NCBI GenBank assembly: GCA_947176675.1
Contig: CAMWRN010000186.1
Span: forward strand, 1-5,146
Reading direction: 5' to 3'
DNA length: 5,146 nt
From: an uncultured Clostridia bacterium
Lineage (GTDB): Bacteria; Bacillota; Clostridia; Oscillospirales; Ruminococcaceae
The notes beneath the pieces are model-generated. The model saw only the letters and a program-made list of their open reading frames with translations, did no database searches and was not told the origin of the DNA. Below are positions 1 to 5,145 of the stretch, in pieces; within the stretch, counting starts at the first letter, position 1, and each line of letters starts with the position of its first letter. A program made the translations under genes and the position numbers.

Positions 1-1048
1 GCAGTCCCTCATCGTAACCCGTGAAGATTTCCGCAAGGGGACGGGCAAGACACTCCGCAGCAATGAACATTATCACCGCGAAAGCCGAGATTATCACGCT
101 GCTTTTCTTCAGCAGACTTTTAAGCTCGTCATGATCCTCCGCGCCGTAATGAAAGCTTACGATAGGAGCAGTTCCCACGGAATACCCGATAAACGCCGCA
201 AGGAATACCAAACCTACGTACATCAGCACACCGTAAGCCGCAACGCCGTCCTCGCCGGCATACTTCATAAGCTGCACATTGTAAAGCATATTCACAAGAG
301 ACATTGAAACGTTGGACATAAGCTCCGACGAACCGTTTGTGCAGACCTTTCCCAGCACGCGGAAATCGAGGCGGGTCTTTGTCAGCTTCAATCTGCTTTT
401 GTTGGGAAATGCAAAATATATCAGCGGGATCAAACCTCCCATCGCCTGACTTATTGCCGTTGCCGCAGCTGCGCCCACGATGCCGAATCTGAATACGGCT
501 ACCAAAAGAGCGTCGCCGATAATGTTAGCCATTCCCGCCGCCACCGTTACCGCAAGTCCGAGACGAGGCTTTTCCGCCGTGGAGAAAAAGCTCTGGAACT
601 CAAACTGGAGCATATAGAACGGCAGCGCAATCAGAATTATCCTGCCGTACAGAACACAGTTTTCGAGAAGCTCGCCCTCCGCGCCCATGATCATTGCAAC
701 GGGACGGATAAATATCATTCCAAGAACTGCGACTGCCGCTCCGCACACGATCGTTGTATAGATCAGCAGCGAAAATCGGCGGTTGGCTTCCTCAGAGTCG
801 CCCTCACCCATTGTTTTGGCGATAAGAGCGCTTCCTCCCGTTCCGAACATAAACCCCATCGCTCCCAATATCATCAGAAACGGCATGATAAAATTGACAG
901 CTGTAAAGGGATTTTTCCCCGCGAAATTTGATACGAAAAAGCCGTCTGCAACTCCGTACAGCGAAGTAAAGATCATCATGATAATAGACGGCAGTGTAAA
1001 ACGGAGCAGTTTGCCGTAAGAAAAACGCTCCGAAAGATGAATATGCAT
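1..1048 (-). CDS. MATE-family multidrug efflux transporter, 3' end outside window
   Basis: This is the N-terminal 349 residues of a polytopic inner-membrane protein of the MATE (multi antimicrobial extrusion) family, which exports cationic drugs or metabolites using a Na+ or H+ gradient. The reading frame is open to the left edge, so the C-terminal part (about 100 residues of a usual 440-460) is missing. Hydrophobic helices recur throughout, for example around residues 20-38, 52-75, 94-115, 134-150, 164-185, 190-212 and 270-300. The family-like N-terminus is visible: LPSIIMMIFTSLYGVADGFF near residues 19-38 and a loop GTGGSALIAKTMGEGD near 69-84. The ATG start follows GGAGG at 1053-1057 with a 4-nt gap. 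It lies 20 nt downstream of the MarR-type gene on the same strand with no terminator between, so the two are probably cotranscribed, as in the staphylococcal mepR-mepA pair. The substrate cannot be told from sequence. Family call is firm; the MepA-like subgroup is inference. Confidence 0.93.
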   Translation of the reverse strand, partial: MHIHLSERFSYGKLLRFTLPSIIMMIFTSLYGVADGFFVSNFAGKNPFTAVNFIMPFLMILGAMGFMFGTGGSALIAKTMGEGDSEEANRRFSLLIYTTIVCGAAVAVLGMIFIRPVAMIMGAEGELLENCVLYGRIILIALPFYMLQFEFQSFFSTAEKPRLGLAVTVAAGMANIIGDALLVAVFRFGIVGAAAATAISQAMGGLIPLIYFAFPNKSRLKLTKTRLDFRVLGKVCTNGSSELMSNVSMSLVNMLYNVQLMKYAGEDGVAAYGVLMYVGLVFLAAFIGYSVGTAPIVSFHYGAEDHDELKSLLKKSSVIISAFAVIMFIAAECLARPLAEIFTGYDEGL

Positions 1049-1068
1049 AATACCTCCAAATATTACAG

Positions 1069-1503
1069 TTATAGTTTTGAAACCCTTTCGTTAAGTTGGT
1101 TCATGTAGCGCTTTGTAAGTTCTAAATATGCCTCGCGCTCATGCTCCGTCCATGAAGCAAATATCTCGTTTTCGATCTCAATGATCTTCAGCACCGTTTT
1201 TTCTGCAAGCTCCGTTCCCTTTTGGGTCAGACGTACGTTTTTGCGGTGCCCTCCTGCGGCTTCAAGAAAAACGATATCATCATGTTCAAGCTTGCGCAGA
1301 GCGGAATTAACGGTCTGCTTATTCATTCCGAAAGCGCATATCTCGCCTATGGGACAAATGCCGCCGTTATCCAGCACATAGTACAGAATCGTCATTGCAC
1401 TGTAGGTAAGTCCCAGTCTTGAAGCAGCTTCATGATAGACCGAATCTATCTGCATCGTCAGACAGTTAAAACGGTTCACGTCAGCGCTTACAAATTTTTT
1501 CAC
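1069..1503 (-). CDS. MarR-family transcriptional regulator, probable repressor of the MATE operon
   Basis: A 144-residue protein of normal MarR length. MarR proteins are dimeric winged-helix DNA-binding proteins that release DNA when they bind drugs or are oxidised. The winged helix spans about residues 35-95, with the recognition helix around NKQTVNSALRKLE (61-73) and a wing EAAGGHRKNVRLTQKG (81-96); flanking N- and C-terminal helices should form the dimer interface. I chose the GTG start because GGAGGAGG (1510-1517) sits 6 nt upstream. An in-frame TTG at 1536 would force translation through the ribosome binding site and an operator, so I reject it. The gene precedes the MATE transporter by 20 nt. 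The promoter carries two matching palindromes, which points to autorepression. Cys14, Cys50 and Cys56 could allow redox control but nothing shows it. Family assignment is firm; target and ligand are inferred. Confidence 0.92.
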   Translation of the reverse strand: MKKFVSADVNRFNCLTMQIDSVYHEAASRLGLTYSAMTILYYVLDNGGICPIGEICAFGMNKQTVNSALRKLEHDDIVFLEAAGGHRKNVRLTQKGTELAEKTVLKIIEIENEIFASWTEHEREAYLELTKRYMNQLNERVSKL

Positions 1504-1520
1504 ACATATCCTCCTCCTTG

Positions 1521-1534
1521 GTACGAAATCGTAC
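1521..1534. promoter_or_regulatory. Operator palindrome at the marR transcription start
   Basis: GTACGAAATCGTAC has perfect 6-bp arms (GTACGA and TCGTAC) around two central bases. It lies just downstream of the -10 box, covering the predicted start site and early leader, and ends just before the ribosome binding site. The MarR-type product of the adjacent gene is the obvious candidate to bind it; binding is inferred from position, symmetry and duplication. Confidence 0.75.
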
Positions 1535-1541
1535 AAGTGAC

Positions 1542-1570
1542 ATTATAGAACGATTTCGTACAATTGTCAA
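1542..1570 (-). promoter_or_regulatory. Consensus SigA promoter of the marR-MATE operon
   Basis: On the minus strand a perfect -35 TTGACA (1565-1570) and a perfect -10 TATAAT (1542-1547) are separated by exactly 17 bp. Transcription would begin near 1535, giving a leader of about 30 nt before the GTG start of the regulator. So strong a promoter in front of a repressor-efflux pair fits a unit held off by repression rather than by weak promoter sequence. Confidence 0.9.
1548..1561. promoter_or_regulatory. Second operator palindrome inside the -35/-10 spacer
   Basis: GAACGATTTCGTAC matches the reverse complement of the site at 1521-1534 in 13 of 14 positions. It fills most of the 17-bp spacer and directly abuts the -10 box. 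The two site centres are 27 bp apart. Occupancy here would block RNA polymerase binding. Confidence 0.72.
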
Positions 1571-1601
1571 TACCCTTTTTTAAAAATTTTACCATAGAAA
1601 T

Positions 1602-1631
1602 AAAAAAACAGTTTTCCAAAAAGGAAAACTG
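1602..1631 (-). terminator. Intrinsic terminator reading leftward, second after tRNA-Leu
   Basis: A perfect 9-bp stem (CAGTTTTCC at 1609-1617 with GGAAAACTG at 1623-1631) encloses a 5-nt loop. On the minus strand it is followed by seven T residues (A run at 1602-1608). It lies between the tRNA transcript and the marR promoter, so it should shield the efflux operon from read-through. There is no T run on the plus-strand side, so it works in one direction only. Confidence 0.82.
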
Positions 1632-1678
1632 CAAATCATATCCAAAACACCCCATCTCCTTGAGGAAGTTTGACAAAT

Positions 1679-1724
1679 AAAAAAAAGCCGCCCCCTATCG
1701 GGAGTGACCCAGCCTATGGAGGCT
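1679..1724 (-). terminator. Likely intrinsic terminator directly after tRNA-Leu
   Basis: Minus-strand RNA downstream of the tRNA is GC-rich and structured and ends in eight T residues (A run at 1679-1686). Possible folds are a 5-bp hairpin (arms 1711-1715 and 1720-1724), a short CCC/GGG hairpin (1693-1695 with 1700-1702), or a longer pairing of the first arm with the GC-rich stretch next to the T run that contains one mismatch. The exact terminator stem is therefore uncertain, but a GC-rich fold before a T8 tract supports termination here. Confidence 0.65.
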
Positions 1725-1730
1725 CTACGA

Positions 1731-1817
1731 TGGTGCCGGCGGCGGGGGTCGAACCCGCACGAGTGTTACCCCAACGGATTTTGAGTCCGTCACGTCTGCC
1801 AATTCCATCACGCCGGC
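1731..1817 (-). tRNA. tRNA-Leu, anticodon CAA, CCA end encoded
   Basis: An 87-nt class II tRNA. The acceptor stem is GCCGGCG paired with CGCCGGC, followed by discriminator A and an encoded CCA (1731-1733). The anticodon stem ACGGA/TCCGT closes the loop CTCAAAA, giving anticodon CAA, which reads UUG leucine codons. A long variable arm of about 15 nt (typical of tRNA-Leu) and a T arm GCGGG/CCCGC with loop TTCGACC are present. It has its own promoter upstream and a terminator just downstream, so it is a single-gene transcript. No integrase gene or repeated tRNA 3' end was seen, so there is no sign of its use as an attachment site. Confidence 0.97.
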
Positions 1818-1836
1818 ATATATCTAATGCTTAAAT

Positions 1837-1865
1837 ATTTTAACACACTTTATCAGATTTGTCAA
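1837..1865 (-). promoter_or_regulatory. Promoter of tRNA-Leu
   Basis: On the minus strand TTGACA (1860-1865) and TAAAAT (1837-1842) are separated by 17 bp, with a TG one base before the -10 (extended -10). The predicted start near 1830 leaves about 12 nt of 5' leader for RNase P to remove. This is a strong vegetative promoter, as expected for a stable RNA gene. Confidence 0.87.
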
Positions 1866-1931
1866 GCGATTTACGATAATTTGCCTGAAATTATTCCACG
1901 TCGCAGCTTGTAACCAAACACAGACCGTACT

Positions 1932-1939
1932 CATACTAT
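1932..1939 (+). promoter_or_regulatory. Candidate sporulation-sigma -10 element for cotJABC
   Basis: CATACTAT lies 41 nt upstream of the cotJA start. It resembles the -10 of mother-cell SigE promoters (CATACAAT-like) and also the SigG type (CATACTA). Bacillus subtilis cotJ is known to be SigE-dependent, which favours SigE. I see no clear -35 of either class; TGTAA near 1909-1913 is a weak candidate. No good vegetative promoter lies in this interval on the plus strand. Confidence 0.45.
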
Positions 1940-1945
1940 AAAACA

Positions 1946-1966
1946 GGTTAAACTTTTTTCTTAACC
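1946..1966 (+). repeat. Inverted repeat (small hairpin) in the cotJA leader
   Basis: GGTTAA (1946-1951) and TTAACC (1961-1966) form a perfect 6-bp stem with a 9-nt T-rich loop. It ends 4 nt before the AGGAG ribosome binding site of cotJA. It could stabilise the mRNA 5' end or be a protein site; the short AT-rich stem makes a strong effect doubtful. Confidence 0.4.
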
Positions 1967-1980
1967 GGAAAGGAGAAGCT

Positions 1981-2181
1981 ATGTATACCAGTACGAAACC
2001 ATCGGGAAACGGCGAAATGTCCGCTTTTCCCGCAGAAACGCCGATAGGAATGTGCTATGTGCCGTTCCAGCAGTGGGAGACTCCCTACGCTGAAAACATT
2101 GCTCTTGAACGCGGAACAATGTTCCCCAGCCTTGATCTGCCCTTCTGCGGAAAGGAGGTCAACTGCAATGAACGGAAATAA
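1981..2181 (+). CDS. cotJA: Spore coat-associated protein CotJA
   Basis: A 66-residue protein, slightly shorter than Bacillus CotJA (about 80). It carries the family core: YVPFQQW at residues 26-32 and ALERGTMFPSLDLPF at 41-55. In Bacillus, CotJA is made in the mother cell and is needed with CotJC for incorporation into the inner spore coat; it has no known enzymatic activity. The ATG follows AGGAG (1971-1975) with a 5-nt gap. It is the first gene of cotJABC, and its last 14 bases overlap the start of cotJB, whose ribosome binding site lies inside this gene. It has no signal peptide or membrane segment. Two cysteines near the C-terminus (Cys56 and Cys62) could take part in coat cross-linking, which is speculative. 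Homology and gene order make the call firm. Confidence 0.93.
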   Translation: MYTSTKPSGNGEMSAFPAETPIGMCYVPFQQWETPYAENIALERGTMFPSLDLPFCGKEVNCNERK

Positions 2182-2422
2182 CCTAATGTGCGCGATACAG
2201 ATGTACGACTTTTATCTGTACGAACTGAATCTTTATCTTGATACTCATCCCACCGACCGTCAGGCTCTGGACTTATTCAAAAAATATACCGAGCTAAAAG
2301 CTGCGGCGTATGACGCTTATATAAGCAAATACGGTCCGATAACAGCAGATCAATCCTCGACCGATGAACGCTTTAACTGGGTCGATGACCCATGGCCTTG
2401 GGAAAGGAGTGCGAACCGATAA
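2168..2422 (+). CDS. cotJB: Spore coat protein CotJB
   Basis: An 84-residue protein matching the usual CotJB size (about 85-90). It is rich in aromatic and acidic residues, with a helical first half (MYDFYLYELNLYLDTHP at residues 12-28) and the characteristic end YGPITADQSS...FNWVDDPWPWE at about 55-79. It is a spore-coat component encoded between CotJA and CotJC in most spore formers; its molecular role is not established. The start at 2168 is chosen because AAGGAGG (2152-2158) lies 9 nt upstream. A longer in-frame reading from 2057 would lie entirely inside cotJA and lacks such a site. It overlaps cotJA by 14 nt and its stop shares one base with the cotJC start (TAATG), indicating translational coupling. 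Confidence 0.93.
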   Translation: MNGNNLMCAIQMYDFYLYELNLYLDTHPTDRQALDLFKKYTELKAAAYDAYISKYGPITADQSSTDERFNWVDDPWPWERSANR

Positions 2423-3018
2423 TGTGGGCTTATGAGAAAAAACTTCAGTACCCCGTAAATATCAAAAACAGCAACCCAAAGCTTGCGCAGGCTATAATTG
2501 ATCAGCTCGGCGGTCCAGACGGCGAATTAGCAGCTTCCATGCGTTATCTGAACCAGCGTTATGCTGCGCCTTATGCACAGGTCAAAGGTGTATTGACAGA
2601 TATCGGTACGGAAGAACTTGCGCATCTGGAAATAGTATCCGCAATCCTATATCAACTTACAAGAAACCTTTCCATTGAACAAATCAAGGAAAGCGGATTT
2701 GACACTTATTTTGTTGACCACACAACAGGAATTTACCCATCCGGTGCGTCAGGCATGCCGTTCACTGCAGCGTACTTCCAATCTAAAGGCGATCCTGTAA
2801 CCGACCTTGTTGAGGATTTGGCGGCTGAACAGAAAGCACGCGCAACTTATGAGAATATTCTGAGACTTACCGATGACCCGGATGTACGCGATCCGATCAA
2901 GTTTCTTCGTGAACGAGAGATAGTACATTTTCAACGTTTCGGCGAAGCTTTAAGGATAACTCAAGATAATCTTAATTCCAAAAACTTCTACGCATTCAAT
3001 CCTGCGTTTGACAAATAG
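2422..3018 (+). CDS. cotJC: Spore coat manganese catalase CotJC
   Basis: A 198-residue ferritin-like four-helix protein of the manganese catalase family, close to the usual CotJC length (about 190). Manganese catalases break hydrogen peroxide to water and oxygen at a di-manganese centre; in the spore coat this may protect the spore or drive oxidative cross-linking. The expected metal ligands are visible: Glu35 (GELAASM), Glu65 and His68 (EELAH), Glu136 (AAEQKAR) and His169 (EIVHF). Their spacing matches that of the Lactobacillus plantarum enzyme ligands (35, 66, 69, 148, 181). The start at 2422 gives the family N-terminus MWAYEKKLQYP and overlaps the cotJB stop by one base; AGGAG at 2405-2409 is 12 nt upstream, rather far. 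An in-frame ATG at 2392 would add ten residues from cotJB and is not favoured. Catalysis is predicted, not shown. Confidence 0.94.
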   Translation: MWAYEKKLQYPVNIKNSNPKLAQAIIDQLGGPDGELAASMRYLNQRYAAPYAQVKGVLTDIGTEELAHLEIVSAILYQLTRNLSIEQIKESGFDTYFVDHTTGIYPSGASGMPFTAAYFQSKGDPVTDLVEDLAAEQKARATYENILRLTDDPDVRDPIKFLREREIVHFQRFGEALRITQDNLNSKNFYAFNPAFDK

Positions 3019-3019
3019 C

Positions 3020-3065
3020 AAATATAACGTCCCGTGCTTTCAGCAGCAAGGGACGTTATATTTTT
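3020..3065 (+). terminator. Intrinsic terminator of the cotJABC operon
   Basis: A perfect 14-bp stem (3020-3033 with 3050-3063), GC-rich at its inner end (ACGTCCC/GGGACGT), encloses a 16-nt loop and runs into a T tract (3061-3065). It begins 2 nt after the cotJC stop. The loop can form a minor TGCT/AGCA hairpin. It separates the sporulation operon from the two-component genes. Confidence 0.92.
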
Positions 3066-3089
3066 ACAAAGCATTTTATTTTTGACATC

Positions 3090-3113
3090 TTTAAGGTATT
3101 CAATTGGGGAATA
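3090..3113. promoter_or_regulatory. Possible regulator site upstream of the two-component promoter
   Basis: TTTAAGG (3090-3096) is followed by an inverted repeat TATTC (3097-3101) and GAATA (3109-3113) with 7 bp between. The same TTTAAGG heptamer occurs twice in tandem at the end of the kinase gene, and GGAATATT (3108-3115) also recurs there (5133-5140). The block lies 21 bp upstream of the -35 box, a suitable place for an activator. Binding by the response regulator is inference. Confidence 0.35.
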
Positions 3114-3133
3114 TTATTTTCAAAATACAAAGA

Positions 3134-3162
3134 TTGACGTTAAAGAATTAATGTGTTAATAT
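3134..3162 (+). promoter_or_regulatory. SigA-type promoter of the two-component operon
   Basis: TTGACG (3134-3139) and TAATAT (3157-3162) are spaced 17 bp, with TG one base before the -10 (extended -10). Transcription would start near 3169, leaving a leader of about 24 nt before the response-regulator ATG. The near-consensus boxes suggest basal expression in vegetative cells. Confidence 0.8.
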
Positions 3163-3192
3163 ATAAATAATAATATACTTCGGAGGTTACTA

Positions 3193-3870
3193 ATGAAATA
3201 CGATTGCCTGATAATAGACGATGAAAAACTGCTTGCAGACAGTACTGCGGAATACTTTAACCTGTTCGGAGTAACCGCTGCCGTTGTATACGACGCGGAG
3301 GAATGCCGCAGCTTTTTAAAAAAACATTCGGCGGACCTGCTGCTCCTTGACATAAATCTCGGAAGCGACAGCGGATTTGACCTGTGCAGAGAGCTTCGCG
3401 AAAAAACGCAGATACCTATTTTGTTTATTTCAGCACGGTCAAGCGATGACGATAAAATTATTGCACTGAATATAGGCGGCGATGATTATATTCAAAAGCC
3501 ATATTCTTTAGGAGTACTGCTTGCAAAGGTCAAGGCGGTACTCAAGCGTTACGGAAGTACCGATACGGCGTACTCCGACGGCTGGCTGACAGTTGATTTC
3601 AATGCCAAGCAAGCGGTCGTAAACGGAAGTTCCGCAAAACTTACTGCTCTGGAATTTAAGCTGCTGACATATCTTGTCAAGAATGAAAACAGAGTGATTT
3701 CAAAGCAGGAAATTTTTGATAATGTCTGGGAGGATAAATTCACAGGCGACGGCACACTGAACGTCCACATAAGAAAAATTCGCGAGGCTATAGAGTGTGA
3801 ACCAAGCAATCCCAAATACATAGTTACCGTATGGGGCGACGGATACAAATTTGTTGGGGGTAAACAATGA
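3193..3870 (+). CDS. OmpR/PhoB-family response regulator
   Basis: A 225-residue cytoplasmic transcription factor of standard length for the family. The receiver domain (about residues 1-118) has the acidic pair Asp9-Asp10, the phosphorylation site Asp53 in LLLDINL, Ser80 in FISAR, the switch Tyr99 and Lys102 in the KP motif. The C-terminal winged helix (about 127-223) contains LTALEFKLLTYL (150-161), the recognition region DGTLNVHIRKIREAI (186-200) and the terminal hairpin VWGDGYKF (213-220). All key residues are intact, so phosphorylation-controlled DNA binding is expected. The ATG follows GGAGG (3182-3186) with a 6-nt gap. Its stop overlaps the kinase start (ATGA), so the pair is translationally coupled. 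Targets are unknown; such pairs in Firmicutes often control a neighbouring ABC transporter, which would lie beyond the right edge. Confidence 0.96.
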   Translation: MKYDCLIIDDEKLLADSTAEYFNLFGVTAAVVYDAEECRSFLKKHSADLLLLDINLGSDSGFDLCRELREKTQIPILFISARSSDDDKIIALNIGGDDYIQKPYSLGVLLAKVKAVLKRYGSTDTAYSDGWLTVDFNAKQAVVNGSSAKLTALEFKLLTYLVKNENRVISKQEIFDNVWEDKFTGDGTLNVHIRKIREAIECEPSNPKYIVTVWGDGYKFVGGKQ

Positions 3871-5132
3871 AATTCAAAGCTTTTCTGACCTGCATGGCAT
3901 TGATTTTTTTAGCGGAAATTTCTGCTTTGATTTGGTTTGCAAACACATCGTCCGACAACTTGCAGGACGCTGTTGAGGTAAACGATGCGGTGCAGTCGGT
4001 ACAGTCCGATTGGAACAGTATCGGTACTCACAAAAATGTCACAACCCTTGATTATACAGTACTTGACATGGACGGAAACGTGCTGTTCAGAACCAAATCG
4101 GGACTTAGCAAAAGCGTCAACGAGGCGGTGATAAACCGTGACATAATACTCGACATTGAAGCGGAAGGCAAGACCGTCGGGAAAATAATTATCCACAGCA
4201 CCAGTTCCAAAAGTCTTGTCGACAACAGAAAGAAAAACGTTTCGGTAATTGTGTTTGCAGCGGTGGTTCAGTTTATAATGTGTGCGGTATACTCGGTGTA
4301 CCTTGACCGTGCGGTGATAAGACCTTTCAAAAAATTAGAGGGATTTGCCGAAAGCGTGGCAGGAGGAAATCTTGATATTCCCTTGAAAATGGACAGGGGA
4401 AACATTTTCGGAGCGTTTACCGAAAGCTTCGACATAATGCGTTCGGAACTAAAAAAAGCCCGCATTGCCGAGGCGAAAGCCAATGCCTCCAAAAAGGAAC
4501 TGGTTGCTAAGCTTTCCCACGACATAAGAACTCCCGTTGCAAGCATAAAGGCGGCTTCGGAGGTGGGAGCAGCTATTGCCGAAAACGAAAAAAGCCGTCA
4601 GAATTACACACAGATAATCCGTCAGTCAGATCGGATAAATGCTCTTGTAACAAATCTTTTTTCGGCGACCTTGGAGGAATTGCAGCAGTTAACCGTTGAG
4701 CCTGCCGACATGGAAAGCGGCAAGCTTTTTGAAATGTTAGCAAGCGCGGATTATTTTCATTATGCGGAAATACCCGATGTTCCCGAATGCCTGATATATG
4801 CGGACAAGCTTCGTTTGCAGCAGGTTTTCGACAATATTTTTGCGAATTCATACAAGTACGCAAACACTAAAATTGACGTGGAAATACTGTTAAAAGACGA
4901 CCGTCTTTCCGTAAAAATCGAGGACTTCGGCGGAGGTGTGCCGAGTGAGGAAGTCCCTATTTTAAAGGAAAAATTCAAGCGTGGAAAAAATTCTGAAAAT
5001 ATCGAGGGCGCAGGGCTGGGACTGTATATTTCCGACTGCTTTATGAAAGAAATGGGCGGCGAGCTTGTTATTGAAAACGGTCGGAACGGTCTTGCGGCAG
5101 AAATTTCAATCAGGCTCAGCGGAACGATTTAA
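3867..5132 (+). CDS. Membrane sensor histidine kinase with HAMP domain
   Basis: A 421-residue sensor kinase and cognate partner of the preceding response regulator. An N-terminal membrane segment (about residues 5-26) and a second (about 125-147) bracket a roughly 95-residue extracytoplasmic domain of unknown ligand; LDYTVLDMDGNVLF (61-74) resembles a strand pair of a small PAS-like sensor fold, a weak inference. A HAMP linker follows (about 148-200). The H box KLSHDIRTPVASIK has the phosphorylated His218. The ATP-binding domain shows the N box (Asn323, Asn327 in DNIFANSYKYA), G1 (Asp353 in EDFGGGVP), an F-box region KFKRG (369-373) and G2 (GAGLGL, 381-386). All catalytic motifs are present. 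The start overlaps the regulator stop by 4 nt, with GGGGG (3856-3860) 6 nt upstream as ribosome binding site. No terminator follows within the window, so the operon may continue. Confidence 0.96.
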   Translation: MKFKAFLTCMALIFLAEISALIWFANTSSDNLQDAVEVNDAVQSVQSDWNSIGTHKNVTTLDYTVLDMDGNVLFRTKSGLSKSVNEAVINRDIILDIEAEGKTVGKIIIHSTSSKSLVDNRKKNVSVIVFAAVVQFIMCAVYSVYLDRAVIRPFKKLEGFAESVAGGNLDIPLKMDRGNIFGAFTESFDIMRSELKKARIAEAKANASKKELVAKLSHDIRTPVASIKAASEVGAAIAENEKSRQNYTQIIRQSDRINALVTNLFSATLEELQQLTVEPADMESGKLFEMLASADYFHYAEIPDVPECLIYADKLRLQQVFDNIFANSYKYANTKIDVEILLKDDRLSVKIEDFGGGVPSEEVPILKEKFKRGKNSENIEGAGLGLYISDCFMKEMGGELVIENGRNGLAAEISIRLSGTI

Positions 5133-5145
5133 GGAATATTTAAGG
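5128..5145. promoter_or_regulatory. Tandem TTTAAGG direct repeat after the kinase gene
   Basis: TTTAAGG occurs at 5128-5134 and 5139-5145, separated by 4 bp, an 11-bp period. OmpR-family regulators typically bind two 7-bp half-sites spaced this way. The first copy overlaps the kinase stop codon TAA (5130-5132). The window ends here, so any promoter or gene it might serve is not visible. AAGG could also be part of a ribosome binding site for a following gene. Confidence 0.4.

Noticed and set aside
783..1019. Plus-strand ORF opposite the MATE gene
   Set aside because: Antisense shadow of a well-supported gene, with no ribosome binding site or recognisable protein.
1504..1536. N-terminal extension of the MarR gene to a TTG at 1536
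   Set aside because: It would translate through the operator and the GGAGGAGG ribosome binding site, and transcription is predicted to start right at this point. GTG at 1503 has a well-placed ribosome binding site.
1500..1655. Minus-strand ORF of about 51 codons starting ATG at 1655
   Set aside because: It runs through a terminator hairpin and the whole marR promoter, its ribosome binding site abuts the ATG with no spacing, and the peptide resembles nothing I recognise.
1731..1817. tRNA-Leu as an integration site of a mobile element
   Set aside because: No integrase, transposase or second copy of the tRNA 3' end is seen in the window.
2057..2167. Longer cotJB reading from an ATG at 2057
   Set aside because: Lies entirely within cotJA in another frame and lacks a ribosome binding site as good as AAGGAGG before 2168; the 84-residue form fits the family.
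1991..2226. GTACGA half-sites inside cotJA and cotJB
   Set aside because: They resemble half of the MarR operator but lack the second arm and are explained by coding sequence (for example the YDFYLYE repeat).
2392..2421. Longer cotJC from an ATG at 2392
   Set aside because: The added ten residues are cotJB sequence in another frame and include the AAAGGAG site; the family N-terminus begins at MWAYEKK.
3082..3087. TTGACA as a second promoter for the two-component operon
   Set aside because: No -10-like sequence lies 16-18 bp downstream (TGGGGA at 17 bp); the pair at 3134-3162 is far better.
3549..4978. Minus-strand ORFs opposite the response regulator and kinase
   Set aside because: Mirror frames of two clearly coding genes; none has family features.
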